A stretch of DNA of 64,000 nt from an uncultured Roseburia sp. (GTDB taxonomy: Bacteria; Bacillota; Clostridia; Lachnospirales; Lachnospiraceae), in the NCBI GenBank assembly GCA_947246475.1, contig CAMXSH010000001.1, positions 62,001-126,000 of the forward strand. Direction: 5' to 3'. This document shows, in pieces, positions 20,314 through 29,729 of the stretch (position 1 is the stretch's first letter; every line of letters begins with the position of its first letter). The position numbers and the translations under genes were made by a program. The notes under the pieces are model-generated. The model did not search any database. It was not told where the DNA came from and was given only the letters and a program-made list of their open reading frames with translations.

Positions 20314-20531
20314 GTCCGTTTGCTCCTTTCATTAGTTATGATAAAGAATAAAATGATCAGAAGCGTGTCTGATCGTGAGTTTGGATCAGACAATACAAAT
20401 GAGATTGTGCTTTTATCTGATTATTGTGTGGATGGAGAAAGTAAATCTTCTGAATGGGAAATGAAATCCTGTGGATACGCATAAGTGATGTAGTATATAT
20501 GCGTTCCATAATAAATATAATATGTAACAGA

Positions 20532-20566
20532 GAAAAAGATGGTTGATGTTGACCATCTTTTTCATT
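20532..20566 (+). terminator. Intrinsic terminator in a 0.5-kb intergenic region
   Basis: GAAAAAGATGGTTGATGTTGACCATCTTTTTC hairpin followed by T-rich sequence. Confidence 0.65.
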
Positions 20567-20612
20567 TTAGGAATATACAGGGAGAGTGAGACTCAAAACG
20601 TTACTTTTTACT

Positions 20613-20639
20613 TGTCGAATTCTGTCGATATATGTCGAA
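20613..20639 (+). promoter_or_regulatory. Three tandem putative Spo0A (0A) boxes at 10-bp spacing
   Basis: TGTCGAA (20613), TGTCGAT (20623), TGTCGAA (20633), just upstream of TTGTTG-N17-TATAAT. Confidence 0.65.
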
Positions 20640-20648
20640 CTGTTGTTC

Positions 20649-20677
20649 TTGTTGTGTTATGCCAGATTAAGTATAAT
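20649..20677 (+). promoter_or_regulatory. Putative sigma-A promoter of subtilase gene
   Basis: TTGTTG (20649-20654), 17 nt, TATAAT (20672-20677). Confidence 0.55.
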
Positions 20678-20753
20678 GTAAGTATCATTTATAATACCAA
20701 TGCACAAATATAGGAGATGTTGCAAATAAGCAGCAGAAAGGAAAAGGTGAAAT

Positions 20754-23306
20754 ATGAGAAGAATTTTAGCAATACTATTATTTATCGGAATGATGCTGTC
20801 AGGGGTATGCCAGCCATTCAGCAAAACGACCTGCTCTGCAGGAACAGACCAGCAAACTACAACCTATGCAGGAGAAAATTTCAGGATCGAGTATCAGATC
20901 GTATCCCAGTGGGACCACGGCTACATAGCCAACGTGACCATATTCAATACAGGCAGTACAACAATTGAAAACTGGGAATTATCCTATCAGTCCTCGGATG
21001 AATACGTCAATATATGGAACGCCCATATTGACTATCGCGGGGCAAAATATTACAATATAAAAAATGCGGGACATAACCAGAACATCCGACCGGGAGAATC
21101 CGTTTCCTTCGGCTTCCAGGCGGCATACAAAGAAGAATCCGTGGATATTCCCCGGTCCTATAAAATTCTGGGGGACAGGCTTGTGGTGAACAATAAGGAA
21201 TGCCGGATCCAGTTCGATGTGGTAAACCAATGGCATGACGGCTGTATCATGAACGCCACCCTGTATAACAACTCGGATAAAAATATCGAAAACTGGTCCA
21301 TGGAGTACGGTTTCGATTTCGAGATACAGAACATTTGGAGAGCAAAAATAGAGAGCCGTAACGGAAATACATATAAATTAGCCAACTGTGAGTACAATTC
21401 GGTGATCCGACCTGGGGAAAGTGAAACTTTCGGTATGCAGATCCATTTTCCCGAGGGAACAGAGTTCAAAAAACCTTATGACATCAAATTATACCAGTAC
21501 CGGAAGGATGACTGGTATCTTGATTTTGACAAGGAATGGAACCGGACCATGATTCGTGCCAACGATGATAAAGTACTGGCAGCGCTTCAAAAAAACAAGA
21601 ACACGATAAAAATAGGTGTCATCGATTCGGGAATCGACTATTCCTCGAATATAAAAGTGGCAGCAGTTGAAAATTTTGTCACTGCCTATACCGAAAAGAA
21701 CCCGATCTTTGGGGACTTATCGGGACACGGGACAGCCGTGGCAGGGATCCTCGCTTCGGATCCATCCCGGAATGAAGATTCTTACCAGTTTGACAACAAA
21801 TACTTAAAGCAGCTGACCACAGAAAAAGTCAGTGGAATCAATCCCTATGTGAAACTCTACTCCGCCGAAGTTCTGGACGAATCAAACAAAACCACCGTGG
21901 ACCAACTGGTGAATGGAATAAACTGGGCCGTGGAAAAGGGCGTTAAGATCCTGAACATCAGCTGCGGACTGGAAAAAGATTCAGCTAAACTGCATAACGC
22001 CATAAAAAAAGCCTCTGCCAAAGGGATCCTGATCGTTGCCGCAGCGGGGGATGGAAAAACCGTCCAGTATCCAGCGAAGTATGAAGAAGTGATGGCCGTG
22101 GGCTCAGTAAAGTGCAATGGAGAGCAGACCGGATCCTCCCCCACTGGAAACGAGATCGAGGTTGTCGCACCGGGGGAAGACGTAACCACCTATGGTCCTT
22201 TTGAGATCTTGACAAACCAGTCAGGCACCAGCATGGCTGCCCCCCAGGTGTCCGCCCTGGCCACTATTTTGTGGCAGCAGGACCCTTCCCAGTCCGCCGA
22301 TTTTATCCGGAAGCTGATCGGTGCTTCTGCACATCCCCTTGGGGAACCTGCAAAGTATGGGTACGGCTTGATCGACTGTGCCTACGCCCTGGAGCAGTAC
22401 GGTAAATTTGCGGAGGGATATCATGCAGCAGGTGCGGAGAAGATGTCCCTGCTGGCGGATAACGACCATACATTACTGCTGACAGATGAAGAAGTGGTAC
22501 GGGGGTACTGGAGTGGTGTAAATCATCAAGCCGTTGCAAAAGGAGACTTTGATTTTCTAAAAAAAGGTGCAATATGGTCTGATAACAAAAAATCCACAGT
22601 GAGGGGAATGAAGGACCACCCGGAATTTCATGGATATTTCAAAAAAAATTATGTGGATGCCTACATTACCATGACTGAAGCGGCTTCAAAACTGTACAAA
22701 AATGGGAAATTCCCCAAATTAGATAAGGATTATTATAATAGTTTTAAAAAGGCTGCCAATTTAGGGTTTAAAAATTATAAAATAACAAAGAAAGAAGATA
22801 AGGCAAACTTTGTATATGGAATGGCACTGCATACGGCGGCTGATATATTTTCCCACAGCACGACGGGAGTGAAGGGAAATGACCGAAAAAATTTGAAAGA
22901 AAAAAAATTAAAAGTTCTTTGTAAACAGTGGGATGTGTTAAAGCATGGTCCCAAAGATTCTAATGGTAAATTTAGTGCAGATAAAAACTTTGCGGATTCC
23001 ACGAAATGTATATCAAGCAGGTATAGTAAAAGTGCAAAAAACGTATGCAGTGCCATCATAAATCAGGCTGTGTTGAAGCATAAAAAGGGAAACAAAAAGG
23101 TGTTTGAATACATTTATTATTATAAGTCTGTTAAAAAAGCGTCGAAGATCAAAAAAGAATCGGATAAGAAAAACTATGTGATAAAATCCTATGGAATACT
23201 GAATTTAACAAAGTATCTAAAACCAGGAGATAATAACAAGCTTAAAACAGTCGTAAACAATGCTGGGAATGCAAATATCAAGAAGGTGGTGGAAGGATGG
23301 AAATAA
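20754..23306 (+). CDS. Secreted multidomain protein: two CBM2-like domains, S8 subtilase, C-terminal zinc-phospholipase-C-like domain
   Basis: Two copies of QWxxGxIxNxTxxNxxxxxIENWxxxY...IRPGES(V/E)xFGxQ; subtilase triad IGVIDSGID, SGHGTAVAG, GTSMAAPQVSA; C-terminal NHQ...FVYGMALHTAADIFSHS. Confidence 0.82.
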   Translation: MRRILAILLFIGMMLSGVCQPFSKTTCSAGTDQQTTTYAGENFRIEYQIVSQWDHGYIANVTIFNTGSTTIENWELSYQSSDEYVNIWNAHIDYRGAKYYNIKNAGHNQNIRPGESVSFGFQAAYKEESVDIPRSYKILGDRLVVNNKECRIQFDVVNQWHDGCIMNATLYNNSDKNIENWSMEYGFDFEIQNIWRAKIESRNGNTYKLANCEYNSVIRPGESETFGMQIHFPEGTEFKKPYDIKLYQYRKDDWYLDFDKEWNRTMIRANDDKVLAALQKNKNTIKIGVIDSGIDYSSNIKVAAVENFVTAYTEKNPIFGDLSGHGTAVAGILASDPSRNEDSYQFDNKYLKQLTTEKVSGINPYVKLYSAEVLDESNKTTVDQLVNGINWAVEKGVKILNISCGLEKDSAKLHNAIKKASAKGILIVAAAGDGKTVQYPAKYEEVMAVGSVKCNGEQTGSSPTGNEIEVVAPGEDVTTYGPFEILTNQSGTSMAAPQVSALATILWQQDPSQSADFIRKLIGASAHPLGEPAKYGYGLIDCAYALEQYGKFAEGYHAAGAEKMSLLADNDHTLLLTDEEVVRGYWSGVNHQAVAKGDFDFLKKGAIWSDNKKSTVRGMKDHPEFHGYFKKNYVDAYITMTEAASKLYKNGKFPKLDKDYYNSFKKAANLGFKNYKITKKEDKANFVYGMALHTAADIFSHSTTGVKGNDRKNLKEKKLKVLCKQWDVLKHGPKDSNGKFSADKNFADSTKCISSRYSKSAKNVCSAIINQAVLKHKKGNKKVFEYIYYYKSVKKASKIKKESDKKNYVIKSYGILNLTKYLKPGDNNKLKTVVNNAGNANIKKVVEGWK

Positions 23307-24283
23307 AAAAGTGGACCATGTTGTTGCTCTGTATTATTTTGTGTACAGGCAGTATCCCTTGTAATGCTGCAGCAAAAAAGACCAGTGGAACAGATGGAAA
23401 CGGTAATACCTGGGTGTATGATGTAAAGACGAAGACCCTCACTTTTTCTGGAAATAAAGGTATAGAAGATTTTACGATGGATGGCCATAGTCCGGAACCA
23501 GACTGGTATGTCTGGAGTGATAAGGCAGAACACATCATAATAAACGATGGAATTACTGGAATAGGACAATGGGCATTCTATTCATTTGTAGACTTGAAGA
23601 CCGTTGTCATGACTGATTCGATAACGTGGATCGGAGATGGAGCATTTATATTTTGTATGAATTTAACGTCTGTCAAGTTATCTGCAAATATTAAAGGTAT
23701 ACAGGGGGAAGCATTTTATGGTTGTAACAAATTGGAACACCTCACACTGCCCGATACTCTGAAAACCTTGGGATCATTTGGTTCATGTTCAAAACTGAAA
23801 GAAGTTATCATACCGGATAGCGTGTCCAAGACATATGAGTCGCTATTTGTTGGATGTACATCCCTTACAAAGATCAAGCTGCCAAAAGGCATGAAGGAAA
23901 TTAAGCAGTATGATTTTACCAATTGTAAGAACCTGAGAACTTTGGATATCCCGGAAGCTGTGACCACTGTGTCCATGTCCGCTTTTTCTGGCACAAAACT
24001 GAAAAAGATCACGCTGCCGAAAAATGTAACAACAATAAAAAAAGGGATGCCTTATCGTGGAAAAGATAAAGTTTTTGCTGTAAATAATGATTCCGAGCTG
24101 CCAACCAAAGACCTCCGCCTGATCGAAATAAAATCAAAAAAGGTAAAAAGCATTGCCAAAGGTTCCTTTTCTGGTCTGTCTTCTAAAGTAGTGATCAAGG
24201 TGCCGAAAAGCAGGAAGAAAAAGTACACGAAAATGTTACGGAAAAGCGGATTGGAAAAAAAGGTAAAAATCCGGACACTGTGA
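23297..24283 (+). CDS. Secreted BspA-like leucine-rich repeat (LRR_5) protein
   Basis: Signal peptide; repeats such as GITGIGQWAFYSFVDLKTVVMTDSITWIGDGAF; duplicated in the next gene. Confidence 0.85.
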   Translation: MEIKKWTMLLLCIILCTGSIPCNAAAKKTSGTDGNGNTWVYDVKTKTLTFSGNKGIEDFTMDGHSPEPDWYVWSDKAEHIIINDGITGIGQWAFYSFVDLKTVVMTDSITWIGDGAFIFCMNLTSVKLSANIKGIQGEAFYGCNKLEHLTLPDTLKTLGSFGSCSKLKEVIIPDSVSKTYESLFVGCTSLTKIKLPKGMKEIKQYDFTNCKNLRTLDIPEAVTTVSMSAFSGTKLKKITLPKNVTTIKKGMPYRGKDKVFAVNNDSELPTKDLRLIEIKSKKVKSIAKGSFSGLSSKVVIKVPKSRKKKYTKMLRKSGLEKKVKIRTL

Positions 24284-24304
24284 TGAAAAGAAGGTGGTGG
24301 AAGG

Positions 24305-25297
24305 ATGGAAATAAAAAGATGGACAGCAATCTTACTCTGCATTATTTTATGTGCAGGAAGTATCCCTATCTCTTGTAATGCTGCAGCAAAAAAGACCAGT
24401 GGAACGGATAGAAACGGTAATACATGGGAGTATGATGTAAAAACAAATACCCTCACTTTTTCAGGAAATAAAGGGATAGAAGATTTTACGATGGATGGTC
24501 ATATACCAGAACCAAGCTGGTATGTTTGGAGTTTTAAGACAAAACACCTCGTTGTAAACGATGGTATTACAGGAATTGGTAAAAGTGCATTTGAAGGTTT
24601 TACAAATTTAGAAACAGTCGCTATGTCTGATTCAGTAACGTATATCAAAAATGGGGCTTTTACATCTTGTAGAAGTTTGCGTCTTATATACCTATCGAGG
24701 AATATAAGATATATAGAAGGGGAGGCATTTTATGCTTGTGAGAGATTGGAACACCTCACACTGCCGGACACTCTAAAAACCCTGGGAACATTTGGCTCAT
24801 GTTCAAAACTGAAAGAAGTTATCATTCCAGACAGTGTAACCAAGATATATAAGGCGCTATTTGTTGGCTGTAAATCTCTTACAAAGATCAAACTGCCGAA
24901 ATACATGAAGGAAATCAAGCAGTATGATTTTGCCAATTGTAAAAACCTAAGAACTTTAGATATTCCGGAAGCTGTGACGACCGTGTCTATGTCCGCTTTT
25001 TCCGGGACAAAACTGAAAAAGATCACGCTGCCGAAAAATGTAACAACGATAAAAAAAGGGATGCCTTATCGCGGAAAAGATAAAGTTTTTGCTGTAAATA
25101 ATGATTTTGACTTGCCAACCAAAAACCTCCGCTTAATTGAAATAAAATCAAAAAAAATAAAAAGCATTGCCAAAGGTTCCTTTTCTGGTCTGTCTTCCAA
25201 AGTAGTGATCAAGGTGCCGAAAAGCAGAAAGAAAAAGTACACGAAAATGTTGCGGAAAAGCGGACTGGAAAAAAAGGTAAAGATCCGCACACTGTGA
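24305..25297 (+). CDS. Secreted BspA-like leucine-rich repeat (LRR_5) protein, tandem paralogue
   Basis: Near-identical C-terminal half to 23297..24283; GITGIGKSAFEGFTNLETVAMSDSVTYIKNGAF. Confidence 0.85.
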   Translation: MEIKRWTAILLCIILCAGSIPISCNAAAKKTSGTDRNGNTWEYDVKTNTLTFSGNKGIEDFTMDGHIPEPSWYVWSFKTKHLVVNDGITGIGKSAFEGFTNLETVAMSDSVTYIKNGAFTSCRSLRLIYLSRNIRYIEGEAFYACERLEHLTLPDTLKTLGTFGSCSKLKEVIIPDSVTKIYKALFVGCKSLTKIKLPKYMKEIKQYDFANCKNLRTLDIPEAVTTVSMSAFSGTKLKKITLPKNVTTIKKGMPYRGKDKVFAVNNDFDLPTKNLRLIEIKSKKIKSIAKGSFSGLSSKVVIKVPKSRKKKYTKMLRKSGLEKKVKIRTL

Positions 25298-25337
25298 TGT
25301 CATAGATTAGTAAATGGCAAAACCTGGAAATCCCATG

Positions 25338-25398
25338 AAACAGGAATCTCCCACAGAATCCCAGATAAACGCTGGATTCTGTGGGAGATTTCTGTTTT
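25338..25398. terminator. Bidirectional intrinsic terminator
   Basis: AAACAGGAATCTCCCACAGAATCC ... GGATTCTGTGGGAGATTTCTGTTTT. Confidence 0.85.
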
Positions 25399-25416
25399 GG
25401 ATAAAAGGTCGTTACA

Positions 25417-26895
25417 TTAAGCCTTTAACGTATCATACAGATTTTTCACTGTCGGATAGATTTCCTTGAATTTAGCATATTTTGCATCGTACTTAGCTGT
25501 GAGGGCAGCATCCGGCTCTACACAGTCTATGACTTTAACAATTTTAGCAGCAGCCTCTTCCACGGAAGTGTATTCTCCGCAGGCAACGGCAGCCAGCATG
25601 GCGCCGCCAAGACCGGGACCTTCTTCGCTCTCAATAATGTTTACTTTGATTCCCAGAACGTTAGCGATAATCTTTCTCCAGAGCGGGCTCTTTGCACCGC
25701 CGCCGCAGATCTTCGTCTCTGTGATGTTGATGCCGAGATCCTTAGCGACTTCAAAAGAATCACGGATGGCGAATGCCACACCTTCCAGAACTGCCTGTGT
25801 CATATCCGCTCTTGTGGAGTCCATGGACATGCCGATAAAGAGGGCGCGGGCGTCTGGATTGTTATGGGGAGAACGCTCACCCATCAGATAGGGGAGATAA
25901 TACACATTGTTCTCGCCCAGTTTGTCATCGGTGATTGGCTTCTGCTCTGCCGGATAATCTTTTGTGCCAATGATATCGTCCATCCACCACTTGTTACAGG
26001 AAGCAGCGCTGAGCATACAGCCCATGAGATGATAATTTCCGTCGGCGTGGGCAAAGGAGTGAAGGGCGTTGAATTTATCCACACCGAACTCCTTGCTGGA
26101 AATAAAGATGGTTCCAGAGGTTCCGAGAGAAATATTACATCCGCCGTCGCCCACGGTTCCCGTTCCGACAGCAGCAGCGGCATTGTCTCCGGCGCCGGCA
26201 GCGATCTTACACGTTGTGGTAAGTCCCAGCTCTGCGGCAGCAGCATCGGTGAGAGCGCCCGTAATCTCATAGCTTTCAAAAAGCTTAGGAAGCTGTTCTT
26301 CTTTGACAGAGCAGATCTCCATCATTTCCTTTGACCAGCATTTGTTCTTTACGTCCATAAGGAGCATACCGGAAGCGTCGGAATAGTCGCAGCTGTGAAC
26401 GCCTGTCATTTTATAGGCGATATAATCTTTTGGAAGCATGATCTTTGCAATCTTTGCAAAGTTTTCTGGCTCATTTTCCTTAACCCACAGAATCTTTGGC
26501 GCCGTAAAACCGGCAAAAGCGATATTCGCTGTGTACTGGGACAATTTATCCTTACCGATGACATCGTTCAGATAATTGGTTTCTTTTGTGGTACGTCCAT
26601 CATTCCAGAGGATCGCAGGACGGATTACATTGTCATCTGCATCCAGAATCACCAGACCGTGCATCTGTCCGCCAAAACTGATGCCTGCCACCTGGGAAGC
26701 ATCAAAACCGTCTGTCAGTTCTTTGATTCCTGCAACAACAGCATTCCACCAGTCTTCCGGGCTCTGTTCTGACCAGCCTGGATTTGGGAAAGACAAGGGA
26801 TATTCTTTTGAAACAATGTTTTTGATCGATCCATCTGCCTCCATGAGAAGAAGTTTCACTGCGGATGTACCGAGGTCAACACCTATGTAATACAT
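25417..26895 (-). CDS. xylB: Xylulokinase (FGGY family)
   Basis: MYYIGVDLGTSAVKLLLMEADG; GISFGGQMHGLVILD; ICGGGAKSPLWRKIIANVLG. Confidence 0.94.
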   Translation of the reverse strand: MYYIGVDLGTSAVKLLLMEADGSIKNIVSKEYPLSFPNPGWSEQSPEDWWNAVVAGIKELTDGFDASQVAGISFGGQMHGLVILDADDNVIRPAILWNDGRTTKETNYLNDVIGKDKLSQYTANIAFAGFTAPKILWVKENEPENFAKIAKIMLPKDYIAYKMTGVHSCDYSDASGMLLMDVKNKCWSKEMMEICSVKEEQLPKLFESYEITGALTDAAAAELGLTTTCKIAAGAGDNAAAAVGTGTVGDGGCNISLGTSGTIFISSKEFGVDKFNALHSFAHADGNYHLMGCMLSAASCNKWWMDDIIGTKDYPAEQKPITDDKLGENNVYYLPYLMGERSPHNNPDARALFIGMSMDSTRADMTQAVLEGVAFAIRDSFEVAKDLGINITETKICGGGAKSPLWRKIIANVLGIKVNIIESEEGPGLGGAMLAAVACGEYTSVEEAAAKIVKVIDCVEPDAALTAKYDAKYAKFKEIYPTVKNLYDTLKA

Positions 26896-27055
26896 ATAAA
26901 TCCTCCTAAATAAACTTAATGTTTGGAAATAACTGCCAGCAGTGAGCAATTATAATGCCAGACAGTTATAAAAAAGCAGCGGCCAGAGAGGGGCGAGGTG
27001 CCGACCTCAGGGCCGCTGGCATGTAAATTACAAACGATTATTCAACTGCATGTAC

Positions 27056-28543
27056 TTATGCAAATGGATTTTCTGTTGGATAGCGAACGCCTGCTGGCTG
27101 ATTGTATCCGATCTCATTTACATCTACGCCGATATATTTGAATACTTCGTACAATGTCTTTCCGAAATGTCCAAATGCAACTGCACCGTGATGTGGATAG
27201 TTGCCCTCGATCAGTACGTGGCGGTAGAATCTTCCCATCTCAGGAATTGCAAAGATACCGATAGCACCAAAGCTTCTTGTAGCGACCGGAAGTACTTCAC
27301 CGTGTGCTATGTAAGCACGGAGTTTGGTATCTGCGGTACTCTGAAGACGGAAGAATGTGATGTCTCCAGGAACAATATCCCCCTCAAGCGTTCCGTTGGT
27401 AACTTCGATTGGAAGGGAACGGGCCATGATCTTCTGGTACTTCATCTCACAGAAGGACAGCTTGCTGGAAGCGGTATTTCCGCAGTGGAATCCCATAAAT
27501 GTATCTTTCAGTGTATAGCTGGCATATTTGCCCTTGATATCCTCATCGTACAGATCCTGTGGTACGGAGTTGTTGATGTCAAGAAGGGTTACAGCATCCA
27601 GGCTTACAGCAGTTCCGATAAACTCAGAAAGTGCCCCGTAGATATCTACCTCACAGGATACTGGAATGCCTTTTGCTGTCAGACGGCTGTTTACATAGCA
27701 TGGTACGAAACCAAATTGTGTCTGGAATGCAGGCCAGCATTTGCCAGCGATAGCAACATATTTGCGGTAGCCTTTGTGATCTTCGATCCAGTCAAGAAGA
27801 GTCAGCTCATACTGGGCAAGTTTCTCAAGGATCTCAGGTTTTTTATTACCTGCTCCCAGTTCTTTTTCCATATCTTTTACAACTTCAGGAATTCTTTCGT
27901 CGCCTGCATGATTATTAAATGCCTCGAAAAGGTCAAGTTCTGAATTCTCTTCGATCTCGATGCCAAGATTATAAAGCTGTTTAATCGGTGCATTACAAGC
28001 AAGGAAGTTAAGTGGACGAGGACCAAAGCTGATGATCTTCAGGTTTTCCAGTGCATATACGGCACGGGCAATCGGAAGGAATTCATGGATCATGTCAGCA
28101 CATCCCTCAGCAGTTCCTACTGGGTACTCAGGAATATATGCTTTTACATTACGCAGCTTCAGGTTGTAGCTTGCGTTAAGCATACCACAGTAAGCATCTC
28201 CACGTCCGTCTAACAGACTGTTTCCGGTCTCCTCAGCAGCAGCAACGAACATTTTAGGTCCGTCAAAATGCTTTGCAAGAAGAGACTCAGAAATTTCAGG
28301 ACCAAAGTTTCCAAGATATACACAAAGTGCGTTACATCCAGCTTTCTTAATGTCCTCCAAAGCCTGTACCATATGAATTTCACTCTCTACGATACAGATC
28401 GGACACTCATAGATGTCAGCAGCATCGTATTTCTTCGTGTACGCCTCAACTAAAGCTTTTCTTCTGTTTACAGAAAGCGTCTCTGGAAAACAGTCACGAC
28501 TTACTGCAACAATTCCGATTTTCATTTCTGGCATGTTGTTCAT
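27056..28543 (-). CDS. L-fucose/L-arabinose isomerase family protein (probable pentose isomerase)
   Basis: Fucose/arabinose isomerase-like architecture; start at MNNMPEMKIG preceded by GGATGG; next to xylulokinase. Confidence 0.82.
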   Translation of the reverse strand: MNNMPEMKIGIVAVSRDCFPETLSVNRRKALVEAYTKKYDAADIYECPICIVESEIHMVQALEDIKKAGCNALCVYLGNFGPEISESLLAKHFDGPKMFVAAAEETGNSLLDGRGDAYCGMLNASYNLKLRNVKAYIPEYPVGTAEGCADMIHEFLPIARAVYALENLKIISFGPRPLNFLACNAPIKQLYNLGIEIEENSELDLFEAFNNHAGDERIPEVVKDMEKELGAGNKKPEILEKLAQYELTLLDWIEDHKGYRKYVAIAGKCWPAFQTQFGFVPCYVNSRLTAKGIPVSCEVDIYGALSEFIGTAVSLDAVTLLDINNSVPQDLYDEDIKGKYASYTLKDTFMGFHCGNTASSKLSFCEMKYQKIMARSLPIEVTNGTLEGDIVPGDITFFRLQSTADTKLRAYIAHGEVLPVATRSFGAIGIFAIPEMGRFYRHVLIEGNYPHHGAVAFGHFGKTLYEVFKYIGVDVNEIGYNQPAGVRYPTENPFA

Positions 28544-28656
28544 GTTTGTAAACCATCCTTTCATTTATTATGTTAAAATTTAATCAAAATCAATAATCTC
28601 ATTTTAAAGCATTTATATAAAAAAATCAATAAAAAGCCTCATATTTGTAAAAAAAA

Positions 28657-28684
28657 ATTTGTGCAGTGTACATATTGCACAAAT
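28657..28684. promoter_or_regulatory. Palindromic operator candidate between divergent genes
   Basis: ATTTGTGCA-N10-TGCACAAAT perfect 9-bp inverted repeat. Confidence 0.5.
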
Positions 28685-28790
28685 GAAGGTTTCGTAGTAT
28701 AATGAATTTGTATAACCAGAGTTTTAAGTTCACTTTACATGGAGGTAGGACTTTACTTCAGGGTATTTTAAAAAGTAAAGAGGTGATTTC

Positions 28791-29414
28791 ATGGTTGAAG
28801 CATACAATTATTTTATAGGGGGATATATTCCGAAGGTATCTCCGAAGACAAATGTACATGATAGAAAAGAACTGAAAAATAAATATAAGAGCATTGTTTC
28901 GCTGAATAATGCAAATCCCCTTGCCATGATCCAGCTTTCTGCGGATACACAGATTTATGCACTTGATGTAAAGGAAATTTCCATGGAGATGGGAGAGGCA
29001 GCGCAGAATACACTGGATGGGAAGCCGGAAGAGGCTGAGGAACATGCGGAAAAGACATTGAAGCTGTTTAATAAACTGCTGTCAAGAAGTGATGAGTATG
29101 GGGAGTTAAAACACAAACCTTCGCGTCCGGGATGTGAGCTGCGAAATCTGGTGGCGGCGAATAGAGAAGACCTGGAGGCGGCAGGATTTACTGTTGAAGA
29201 GGATGGATTTCTCAGTATCGACAAGGAAAAAGAATTTCAGGTCCCTGTGAAGTTTATGGAAGAGCTGAAGGATAAATGTGAGTATATGAGTATGAATCCG
29301 ATGGAGTATGTGGAGAAAAAAGTGTTTAGTTATGCGCACCTTCACCGCAGTGATATCGGGTATGCCTATGCTTCCTCTGTATATACTGGAATGTTGTTTA
29401 ATTCCTATTGTTAG
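28791..29414 (+). CDS. Hypothetical cytoplasmic protein, no recognised family
   Basis: 207-aa ORF with good codon texture and upstream AAAGAGGTGATTTC RBS; no signal peptide or TM seen. Confidence 0.75.
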   Translation: MVEAYNYFIGGYIPKVSPKTNVHDRKELKNKYKSIVSLNNANPLAMIQLSADTQIYALDVKEISMEMGEAAQNTLDGKPEEAEEHAEKTLKLFNKLLSRSDEYGELKHKPSRPGCELRNLVAANREDLEAAGFTVEEDGFLSIDKEKEFQVPVKFMEELKDKCEYMSMNPMEYVEKKVFSYAHLHRSDIGYAYASSVYTGMLFNSYC

Positions 29415-29486
29415 TGTTGGTCTGTTGGCGCCATTGGGTCGTTTTGCAGAAACGGCTGATTGGTTTGTTGAAATCGTATATCTTTG

Positions 29487-29526
29487 AGCTGCAAAGTCTT
29501 AAAAAGGAGGCTTTGCAGCTTTTTTA
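29487..29526 (+). terminator. Intrinsic terminator
   Basis: AGCTGCAAAG ... CTTTGCAGCTTTTTT. Confidence 0.8.
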
Positions 29527-29729
29527 TTAAACATGATGAAGTAGTATCGAAAACTATGTATTGAAGTATTTATATTGACATCATAAAAAGTTTGTGATAC
29601 TCTCATACTAGTAAAATGTGAAATGATTCACAGAGGCGGTCAGGTTATAAAAAGGACCCTTAACATAAGGAGATATTGAACTGGTTTGTTGCCGATGAAG
29701 CCGGCATATCGGATTAGGAGGAAAGCTGT

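Noticed and set aside
27050-27943. 297-aa plus-strand ORF
   Set aside because: Antisense to the isomerase gene; no start context and Cys/Ile-rich shadow composition.
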